Assembly (NCBI GenBank): GCA_016647705.1
Contig: CM028333.1
Coordinates: forward strand, 24,546,243-24,610,242
Length of the DNA stretch: 64,000 nt
Reading direction: 5' to 3'
Source: Eucommia ulmoides
Taxonomy: Eukaryota > Streptophyta > Magnoliopsida > Garryales > Eucommiaceae
In this document: one piece after another, positions 56,850 to 64,000 of the stretch
How positions within the stretch are numbered: position 1 is the stretch's first letter
Layout of the letters: the number at the start of each line of letters is the position of its first letter
Notes under the pieces: model-generated
The model's database searches: none
Told to the model about the DNA's origin: nothing
Seen by the model: only the letters and a program-made list of their open reading frames with translations
Translations under genes and position numbers: made by a program

Positions 56850-57623
56850 ATGTTTTATTGTACTTGTGATCGATACAAGGATTTTCTATTCCCGTTCCCA
56901 AACCATCGTTTCTCGAGGGAGTGTCAACTACTGAACTTCCTCGACAGGTTATTAGCCGCAACCAGAACATGGGAGAAAAAAGGAAACGGTACCACCTCTT
57001 TCGACCAACTAACCACGAATGAAGCCTATTGGTTGTTGGAAGACATGGCCGAGTTCGATTTTCACTGTTGGAATTATTCAACAAGCTACCAAAGCTTGGA
57101 GGATAGTTTCACCGTTTCGGAGCCATGAATTAACATCCCTGACCAATATGTTGAGTCTTTTCTCTCTCTGGAATAAATGTTCGTTGAATTAATGGGGGAG
57201 ACCCAGGCATTTTGGAGGAAAACGAATGATCGACTTAATGAGCATGAGGTTCAACTTGATACTATTAAGACAACTTGTGCTGAAATTGATGAGATCGTCA
57301 AGTCTCTTGAGACTCAAATTGGTCATCTTCTTTGCTTCATTGAGGCCGAGTCTGAAGCAGTGGCACTGAGAGACGAACAAGCCACATTTATTTGTGAAAG
57401 CCACCGGGAGGAATCGGATACGAGCAGAAGGAGCTTGGGTGAGTTTAATGATAATTATTCGAATGAGACGGGAACCCAAGCATGGATCGACGATTGTGAT
57501 TCTTCACCATTGGAGATCCACATTGTAATGCCACCACCGATCCAAGATGATCACATCTATGAGGATCCGATATGGCTCACTTGTCCTTCGCCGCCATTTG
57601 CAATGTTCTTTCATGCCCACTAA
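56850..57623 (+). pseudogene. Athila-related gag remnant
   Basis: Two readings. 56850-57128 includes RECQLLNFLDRLLAATRTWE and NEAYWLLEDMAEFDFHCWNY, resembling the C-terminal half of the Athila-type Gag core (typically A..LLE.MA....W). 57177-57623 includes ETQAFWRKTNDRLNEHEVQL and DEIVKSLETQIGHLL, the coiled-coil that follows it (usually MKTQ....KTT..LN.HE.QI..LE.QIG.L). After that come acidic residues and no zinc finger. Relic with deletions. Confidence 0.7.
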
Positions 57624-59386
57624 GTACATGAGCCGGTGAAAAGTCTTGTTGAAAGCATGAGCCAAATAATGCCAAATCTTTCCAGTCTTGAGGGTGTTCT
57701 GAATCAAGACCCGTATGTAGTGTTGTATGATAGTTACTATGGGTGGAAGCCGCTCTTTGACGAACCCTTCTCCATGTCAGGCCGAGGACAATAAACCAAG
57801 TGCTTCTTGGGAGGTAACCCAAGTTCAAAATAAATTAGAACTTCACCGCCGACTTGATTCGGAGGGGAGCTTGTCTCGCCTCCCAGGTGCGTGTTCTAAA
57901 CCCTCTTCGTCATTATAATGCATGTTATTATTGAGATCGATGATTAGGTCGTTGTGGATACTGCCCGTTTTAAGTTTGGGGTGATGTTTAGCCTGTTTAG
58001 TATGTTTAATTGTTATTATTTTGTAGTTTTATTTTAATGTTTGTACGTTTGTTAGTTTTGTGTAAATGTGTTTATGTTTTTAGGATGTGTTGTGAGTTGA
58101 GTTTGCATTCATTTGGTCCATTACCCGATGATGATATTATCCCTTGGTTATTTTCAAGGTCAAGGATAATTCTCATTCATGTATGTTATGTGTGCTTGGC
58201 ATGTTTTTTTATGGTGAAAGTTGTTGTGGATCCTAATTTGCACAAGCACGTAAACTCAATGTATAATTATTCAATTAATTTGAGGCCGATTATCCATTAG
58301 CCAAACTCATGACAATTTAAGCGATTCTAAAACCTAATTGGAGGAAACCTGAGGCAAAATCCTAGGCGAGGTAGTTCAGGAGATATGATTTAGGCATTCA
58401 TTTGATTCACTTGAGCCTTTAAAGCTTACCTTATAAAATGTTTATCCCTCGTTACCCTGTCGAAGCCTATAATTTCATTTCAATTCTGAACAGATAACAA
58501 ATACCCTGGCCAATTGAACGTTTTCCAAACCTATATCGTTGAACTGACGGCACAATTTGAGTGAATCAAGTTAGCATTTGTTTATGCTACTTGAAGTGAG
58601 CGGTTGGGTTTAGGGCGAACTTTTAATTGGTTTGGTATTTGAGTATTCACTTGTCATTTTCCTTTATTTTAACCACACCCATGAAATTATAATAATCGAA
58701 TAAGTTTAGGGGTGTGGTTTATGTTAAAAAACATAAAAAATCATATGTAAATATGGTTAAATTTTCGTTTATCTTCACAAGTGAGTATGACATTCTTAAA
58801 TAGATGTTCAGGGTTGTTTCAAAATTTATCTATGGGGGTTCGAGAGTGATTGTATGCCAAGTGTTGTGCCGTGGGTATCGTTAAGTTAACAATGTTAACC
58901 TGTTTTATATTCCCGATATACCCTTGGCCATGTTCCAAACTGAACCAAGTCTTATTGATCTTTTTGAACTTCCAAGCCTACATTAGTGGAGAGTAGAACC
59001 CAATTAGGTGTATGGAAATCCTAATCCTTATCGATTTAAAGTTAGGAGCTTCATTGGTGGATAATCCAATCAGGCTGCTGGATAGTTATATTATTGAGTT
59101 TCGCACACACACGTTGAAAGTATCTTGAATGGCGTTTACCATTATTGAATATTGAAATTCTAGAACATCACATGGTGCGTTTTACTCCTGAACTCGATAT
59201 GATTGGAGGTTGTTGAGGGAAAAATATTTTGGTCGATAGTTGAATTCAAAACTCGCATATAATTATGTTGAAGTAGTTTGTGTTTTATTCATGTTTAGTT
59301 TTTGTGTTAGTTAATTTAGTTGTGTTTTTTTTTTTTAGTGTGAGTGTTTTGCTCGAGAACTAGCAAAATTCTAAGTTTGGGTTATT
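57624..59386 (+). other. post-pol-like block and non-coding 3' region
   Basis: 57770-57825 (TGTCAGGCCGAGGACAATAA, then ACCAAGTGCTTCTTGGGAGG, then TAACCC) is the same post-pol signature as at 23440-23510, here only about 150 bp after gag sequence, which shows a clean loss of pol. The remainder is non-coding and ends in GCTCGAGAACTAGCAAAATT plus CTAAGTTTGGG before the 3' LTR. Confidence 0.7.
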
Positions 59387-60744
59387 TGATAGGTGTTATT
59401 TATCTATTTATTCTCAAGCCAATTTTGGTAGTTTTTGAGTATTTTTATAGCGTTTTAATATGTTTTTATTTGTTTTGTTATAAATATGGTGTTTGGGGCG
59501 AAAAGGGACTAAAACGGTCCATAAACGATCAAGTCGGTGGAAGAACAGTAGAGCAAAAGAGCAAAATAGAGAATGTTCATAACCCGCATCCACCGATGTA
59601 GCGGTCAAAGTATAGAGAGTTTCTAAATTCTCCACCGCTGTAGCGGTGAAACCACCGCTGCAGTGGTCAAAATGCAGAGAGCTACACTGCTACAACGGTC
59701 ATCCGGTAGAAAGCCACCGACCTCTCTACCGCTGCAGCAGTTCGACAACAAATCTTTTAAGATATTTTGAGATATTTGAATCCTATACATATCTTCCATC
59801 TTCTCCCCAAACATAAGGAACATTTTCGGGATTGTCTTGAGAGCTCCAAGGACTATCAACCAAGAGTAGATCACAAAGCGAAGAAGAGGAAACGTTCTCG
59901 GAGCGATTTTAGCGACGGTTCTTCGGATAACAGCTAGTCTCCTCATTTTTCTCTTTATGTCTTAGTTTTGGTTGATAATTTTGTATATTTTTAGCTTTTA
60001 TTTTGTTGTATATGTAGTTATAGCTATGAAAAACTAAACATATATTGTCTAGGGAGCGATTTGTGTATGAAAACGTTGTTTGAATAAATATATGTTTCAT
60101 TAATGGTTGTTCATATTTATCCGATTGTTTACCATTTTATTACAATCTTAATACATTTGTTGTGATATTCGAGTTGATTTTGAGAATACGGGATTTGACA
60201 CTTAGTAGAGGTAATCCCGGATTTGGACTAGGGTTTAAACACAACGCAACGATCTAATGACCTGAGAGGGCATTAGAAAGTGTGCAATTCATGACGTTGG
60301 GGAGAGACTCATCTGATCAAGTGTCGTATAGGCACTTGAGAGGGACTTCGGTATTTACGCGAAATCACATATTCATTCACTTTACACTCGGGAGAGGTAG
60401 TGAATGAGATTTCGATACCGAGATTGTTGGATAGGATGAATGTCGTTAATGTAAACTAAATTGAAACAAACACGTTTAAATGGACGAAGTTAATCTCTAG
60501 ACAATTTACTCTCTTAAACATCAATATTAGTATATTAGGTTAATTAGTTTAATTAGTTAATTAGTTTAGTATATTATTTTATTAACAAAAACTATATTTT
60601 TTATCACCTAAATAAATTTAGGTTATGACAATTATGGTACTGAACGATAATCTACACCAATCCCTGTGGATACGACAACTCTTACTCTTCCCACTTTACT
60701 CAAACTTGACCCGTACACTTGCGGTGAAAATAGCGACGTAATTT
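59387..60744 (+). repeat. TGATAGGTGT-family 3' LTR (1358 bp)
   Basis: Partner of 55226-56662, with the diverged hairpin zone at 59580-59740 and the end GCGACGTAATTT. A conserved TTCGGATAACAGCTAGTCTC zone precedes the pyrimidine-rich middle. Confidence 0.88.
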
Positions 60745-60749
60745 ACGTG

Positions 60750-61025
60750 CTACCAACATAACAAGAGCTGATAAGGATGGAAGCTTATAAGTCAAGAATG
60801 GCTCGAATGTTCAATCATACAGTCCGTCCATGACACTTCGCCTAAGGATACCTAGTACTTCGACAGGTCATGCCTCATCGCCCATAAGCTCGCTTAGAAA
60901 AGCTAGCACCAAACTGGGAAAGCCCTCACCGAGTTACCAAGGTCAACAAACCAAGAACCTATTGGCTAGAAGATTTGGACGACGTAAAAATTCCTAGACC
61001 CTAGTACATCTCTCACCTGCACAAG
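60750..61025 (+). pseudogene. Tat no. 2 integrase C-terminal tail
   Basis: Reading resumes after the insertion with EAYKSRMARMFNHTVRP, the stretch that follows the LLEERH motif in Tat integrases (typically YK.RMARAFN..VRPR.F..GDLVL). Then a degraded segment near 60900-61010 with KPRTYWLEDLDDVKIPRP-like residues, which normally lies close to the Pol end. Relic. Confidence 0.75.
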
Positions 61026-61229
61026 TATTTCATATGAGTTTTAATCATTTTCTTATTATTGTCTATCTTTGGATGTTTTGGAGTAATTGTCTCTTAACTT
61101 GAGATATTCTTATTCAATAAAGTAAAATGATTTTCTTTCTGTAGATTTCACAACGGTTGTTATTGCACTAATCTACTTTTGCAGTGTTTAGAACACTTAG
61201 TAAAATAAGACTAAGTTTGAAACAAATAT
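61026..61229 (+). other. Tat no. 2 post-pol spacer
   Basis: AT-rich, non-coding. AATAAAGTAAAATG near 61115 could serve as a polyadenylation-type signal, though such words are common by chance here. Confidence 0.4.
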
Positions 61230-61620
61230 TAGGGTCAACCTAACTGGGCACCTCAGCCTAACAAAAATTGAGTTCCTCAGCTCAGATAAACTAAGCTTTT
61301 TAGCTCAGAACCTAACTGGGCACCTTAACCCAGAAAAAACTAAGCTCCTCAGCTCATACAAACTGAGCTTCTTAGCTCAGAACCTAACTGGCTATCTTAG
61401 CCCAGCAAAAATTGAGTTTATCAGCTCAAAAAAACTGAGCTCTTTAGCTCAGCACTTAACTAGGTACCTCAGCGCAGCAGCAACTGAGCTCCTTAGATCA
61501 GTACTTAACTAGGCACCTCAGCCCAGATTTAACTAAACTTTTAAGCTCAGCACAAACTGAGCCCCTTAGCTCATAGTATAATTAAGCATCTCAGCTCGGC
61601 AGCCAATTGACCATTTAAAT
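61230..61620. repeat. Tat no. 2 tandem hairpin array
   Basis: About a dozen short units alternate an AACTGGGCACCTTAGCCCAG type with an AACTGAGCTCCTTAGCTCAG type. Stems: CTGGG/CCCAG (61316-61333), CTGAGC/GCTCAG (61363-61380 and 61435-61452), CTGG/CCAG (61388-61405), TTGAG/CTCAA (61412-61429) and ACTGA/TCAGT (61483-61502). It lies in the hypervariable 3' region where Tat elements are known to grow tandem repeats. Confidence 0.88.
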
Positions 61621-62237
61621 TTAGTACTTTATTGAGCAATGCAGCTCAGCGAATAAGAATAAAGATGAGCTAAACACCCTAGCTAATTTTAACAGAATAT
61701 ATCGCCCCACCATTGGATGACACTATTTGAATCACTTTGTTCTTTAACTTTTGGTTTTACCCATTCAACGAAGTAAGTGGACTTCTACTAATCTCCATTA
61801 ATTTTCTTGTCGTCAACACCGTTAACTCCTTCAAAGTGAAAAATACAGAAAACTTATCTAAGTGATGAGTTCAAGACTGGATAACATCTGGGAGATAGGG
61901 ATTTTATGATGGTACTCCATGCGATAATGCTGGTTTTTATAACTATGTTTGTACTTCCAATGTTCAAGTTACTACCAAAAGCCAAACGATTAGTTCTTAA
62001 CTAGATTAGTTTTCTAATCAAGTTATGAAGGAGGGCAGGTAGGAGAGCAATGCAAACAGGAAGGCAACACAAACAGTCAATCAAATAACAACGCAACAGT
62101 ACCACACAAAATCAAGAAAATCAAGAACCCCATATTTTTTTGTAAAAAAGAGAGTGGGGGCTACATTGCTAAAAGAAAAGAAGAAAAAAACAAAAGTAAG
62201 AACAGAGAAGACTGTTCTTAAGAACAAAAATGATTGT

Positions 62238-62275
<38 letters not shown>

Positions 62276-62313
62276 ATTTTCTCATTCATCATAAACCAAG
62301 GCTGAAAGGGGCT
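61621..62313. other. Tat no. 2 3' region, non-coding
   Basis: No coding sequence recognised on the plus strand. It contains a 31-base A run (62243-62273) and lies just downstream of the antisense frame, so it may hold that frame's 3' untranslated region. Confidence 0.5.
62243..62273. repeat. 31-base poly-A run
   Basis: An uninterrupted A run on the plus strand. It is in the wrong orientation to be a poly-A tail of the antisense frame. Confidence 0.95.
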
Positions 62314-62775
62314 TCATTCCGACACCGGAGAAGCAGGTGAACCTAGACCTTTCGAATCTGAGTTGGAGAAATAGAAGGAATGATCCTCATACTTATTAAT
62401 CTTATTGATCAGGTTAAAAATCTTGGCCCTTTCTGCTTCGTTCTTCTCTACGAGTTTGTCCCGCTTCGCCATGACAGTGTTGGTGAAAAGCTTATGATAG
62501 TTGAATTCGGTGGGTAAGTCACGCTTGCTTCTTTTGATCTTCTTTAGTTCTTTCCTAAGTTTATAGAGGTGAAAGATTGCTTGGAAATGCGATGCTTCCA
62601 TGACCAAAAAAATAGCAGTGGTTTCCTCTAGGGCACAAAGATGAGGATAATCCTCCATGGCGGTCTTTGTCTCCAGCATTAGAGAATGGAAATGATCTCC
62701 CAATTCTATTCCATGTAATCTTTTAGAATAAATTGTTTCGAAGGAAGAAGGTTTCGTCCATGAAGTGGACGCCAT
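62314..62775 (-). CDS. antisense 153-residue reading frame in Tat no. 2 3' region, unknown function
   Basis: An uninterrupted frame from ATGGCG (62775) to TGA (62314-62316). It could start 14 codons upstream at 62817, but that gives a hydrophobic phenylalanine-rich extension. MASTSWTKPSSFETIY is the more usual plant start, with G at +4. The product is helical and charged: ALEETTAIFLVMEASHFQAI, a basic stretch KLRKELKKIKRSKRDLPTEF, RDKLVEKNEAERAKIFNLIN, and a Ser/Pro-rich acidic end. No domain is recognised and no zinc finger, signal peptide or membrane segment is seen. Extra antisense frames between pol and the 3' LTR are documented in Tat-lineage elements, which is the best analogy. Unlike everything around it the frame looks whole and has a promoter-like upstream region. 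It could also be a captured host gene piece. Confidence 0.55.
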   Translation of the reverse strand: MASTSWTKPSSFETIYSKRLHGIELGDHFHSLMLETKTAMEDYPHLCALEETTAIFLVMEASHFQAIFHLYKLRKELKKIKRSKRDLPTEFNYHKLFTNTVMAKRDKLVEKNEAERAKIFNLINKINKYEDHSFYFSNSDSKGLGSPASPVSE

Positions 62776-62849
62776 GAATGTAGTTTGTGTGAAAAGAAAT
62801 AAGAAAAAGATACTCAAGAAAATAAGATTGAAGCAAAAGAAAGCTTTTG

Positions 62850-62895
62850 AAGTTGTGAAGACTTATCAATGCTTGGCCTGGCTTTAAATAGCCAG
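62850..62895 (-). promoter_or_regulatory. TATA-like promoter for the antisense frame
   Basis: The minus strand reads CTATTTAAAGC (TATTTAAA at 62890-62883), 108 bp upstream of the ATG at 62775. The following leader is pyrimidine-rich (CTTTTGCTTCAATCTTATTT, then CTTTTTCTTATTTC), as in plant 5' untranslated regions. A start near 62850 is inferred from spacing only. Confidence 0.5.
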
Positions 62896-62986
62896 ACGAT
62901 TGAAGGGAAAAATAAACTGAAACGTCGAAAAAGTATGCATTAAATGTACGAGTGACGTATGCTAACAAAAGATGTACCACGATTCC

Positions 62987-64000
62987 TGATAGGTGTAACT
63001 TACCTCTCTATTTCCAAAACAAACTTGTTAGTTTTTTAGTATGTTTAGTACGTTTTAATACGTTTATATTATTTTTGATATAAATCAGGTGTGTGGGGTG
63101 AAAAGGGATGAAAACGGATCAATAACAATCAAATCGGATCAAGAACAGTGGAAAAAGAGCAAAGAGGGCAAAATTCAGAACAGCAACCCACCGCCACAGC
63201 GGTCAATATGCAGAGAAGGTCATTTTGTTGCAGGAAGCCCACCACCACGGCGGCGAAACAACAGGATGTTTTCTGATCCCACCGCCGAGGCCGTGACCCC
63301 AACCGACAAACCAATGCCGCGGTGGTCACTCTGCACCAGATTTAGATATTATTTTGATATTTTAGAATATTTTGTTCCCTATTTCTTCTCCTCTCCTCTT
63401 CCATTCATCCATTAGACCTCACAAGATATTAGAGGCATATTTTGAGAGGATTTTGGGGAGCTCAACCAATTCCAAAAGAGAATAACATGTTGCGAAGAAG
63501 GAAAAGCGATCTCAGAACGGTTTTAGCTTCAAATCTTCGGACTACGGCTAGTTTCTCTCATTTCTTTATTTATTTATTAACTTTAGATTATGGTTTGAGC
63601 ATGTTTAGCTCGTTATTAATTGTATATATGGTTATGGCCGTTAGCTAAACATGGATTGTCTTAAGGATTAATAATATTTATGAAAATGTTGTTTGTTTGA
63701 GTTTGTGTTTCGTTAATGGTTGTTCTTCGCTATTCTGATTGTGTTTAGCAGTTTGTCATGATTATAATGCTTGTTATGATATAGTGAGAAATTGTGGTTT
63801 GACACTCGGGAGAGGTAACCCCGAATTCGGACTAGGGTAAACACAACGCGATGATCCAATAACCCGGGAGAGAGTTGGAAAGTGTGCAATTAATGATGTT
63901 GGGGCGAGACTCATGTGACCTAGTGTCGTTAAGACGTTGAGGGGGACTTCTTCATTGATGCAAAGTCGCATATTCACTCGTCTTACACTCGGGAGAGGTG
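62987..64000 (+). repeat. TGATAGGTGT-family LTR, runs off the window
   Basis: Starts TGATAGGTGTAACTTACC and follows the family through the hairpin zone (63180-63335, with a CCACCGCCACAGCGG variant), the TTTTAGCTTCAAATCTTCGG zone and GGTTTGACACTCGGGAGAGG. It resembles the 25301 copy more than the 55226/59387 pair (shared CTCTATTTCC, GCTTCAAATCTTCGGACTAC and AGCTAAACATGGATTG wording), so the family has at least two subgroups here. Whether it is a solo LTR or a 5' LTR cannot be seen. Confidence 0.85.

Larger units (their letters stand above)
55226..60744 (+). mobile_element. Athila-related short non-autonomous element
   Basis: LTRs 55226-about 56662 and 59387-60744, both starting TGATAG.TGT. 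Flanks ACATG (55221-55225) and ACGTG (60745-60749) look like a TSD with one change, and Tat integrase sequence is continuous across them. PBS-like GCACCGTTGCCGAGG follows the first LTR. The 2.7-kb interior has a gag-like part joined directly to a post-pol block; protease, RT and integrase are absent. LTR differences are about 10% in a 225-bp sample. Broken. Confidence 0.85.
41060..62986 (+). mobile_element. Tat-like Ty3/gypsy element no. 2, full domain set, interrupted twice
   Basis: Element pieces lie at about 41060-41921, 50517-55225 and 60745 onward. They include the 5' LTR, Gag, protease, RT, RNase H, a second (archaeal-type) RNase H, integrase, a tandem-repeat 3' region and an antisense frame. 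The dual RNase H plus repetitive 3' region identifies the Tat lineage. Interruptions are a Tekay-like element (41922-50511) and an Athila-related element (55226-60744), both with TSDs in Tat coding sequence. The 3' LTR was not found before 62986, where another LTR begins; it may lie beyond the window. Many breaks. Confidence 0.8.

Noticed and set aside
62243-62273. Poly-A run as the tail of a processed retrogene
   Set aside because: The nearby open frame is on the opposite strand, so this would be its poly-T side; no plus-strand frame ends here.

Overview
This is a window of plant nuclear DNA, very probably from a eudicot, and almost all of it is a nest of LTR retrotransposons. The sequence is AT-rich. 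It carries plant-only retroelement lineages (SIRE-, Tat/Ogre-, Athila- and Tekay-like), long LTRs and 5-bp target-site duplications (TSDs). The only recognisable host coding sequence is one exon of a cinnamoyl-CoA/dihydroflavonol-reductase-like gene near 39.0-39.2 kb. No rRNA, tRNA, CRISPR array, operon or complete host gene was seen. All retroelement coding parts are fossils with many breaks. No element looks able to move by itself.

Layout from left to right. 1-2119: 5' part of a minus-strand Ty1/copia element (gag start, long leader, PBS, one LTR). 2120-5308: minus-strand Athila-like remnants, including one LTR (3715-5129). 5309-22379: a pol-less SIRE-like copia element with 2.1-kb LTRs and TSD ATCTC, sitting in the Athila-like element, whose pol continues at 22380-25300. 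Inside it, 9464-19044 is a pol-less Ogre/Tat-like element with 2.46-kb LTRs on the opposite strand, so the nest is three levels deep. 25301-26217: a truncated LTR of a family starting TGATAGGTGT, also seen at 55226, 59387 and 62987. 26697-38608: Tat-like element no. 1 (434/437-bp LTRs, TSD TATGT), hollowed out and hit by two solo LTRs of a Tekay-like family (27783-30409 and 34800-37560). 38614-about 41060: host-like DNA with the orphan reductase exon. About 41060 to at least 62986: Tat-like element no. 2, with gag, protease, RT, RNase H, a second RNase H and integrase. It is split by a Tekay-like element (41922-50511, TSD CTGTT) and by a short Athila-related element (55226-60744, TSD ACATG/ACGTG). 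62987-64000: the start of another TGATAGGTGT LTR.

The most interesting signal is not a gene. Several unrelated element families here carry arrays of short hairpins in an LTR, leader or 3' untranslated region, with a different sequence in each family. Within an array the two arms often change together: ACCTG/CAGGT, ACTTG/CAAGT, ACCC/GGGT and ATCCCG/CGGGAT in the Tekay-like LTRs; TTGAG/CTCAA and CTGAGC/GCTCAG in the Tat 3' region; CAGTTGAC/GTCAACTG and AGTCGAC/GTCGACT in the SIRE-like LTR; TGCAGCGGTG/CACCGCTGCA in the TGATAGGTGT LTRs. This suggests selection on, or a copying mechanism that preserves, structure rather than sequence. A second point of interest is an uninterrupted antisense reading frame of 153 codons (62314-62775) in the 3' region of Tat element no. 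2, with its own TATA-like box and a pyrimidine-rich leader. Percent divergences given below are by-eye samples, not computed alignments.
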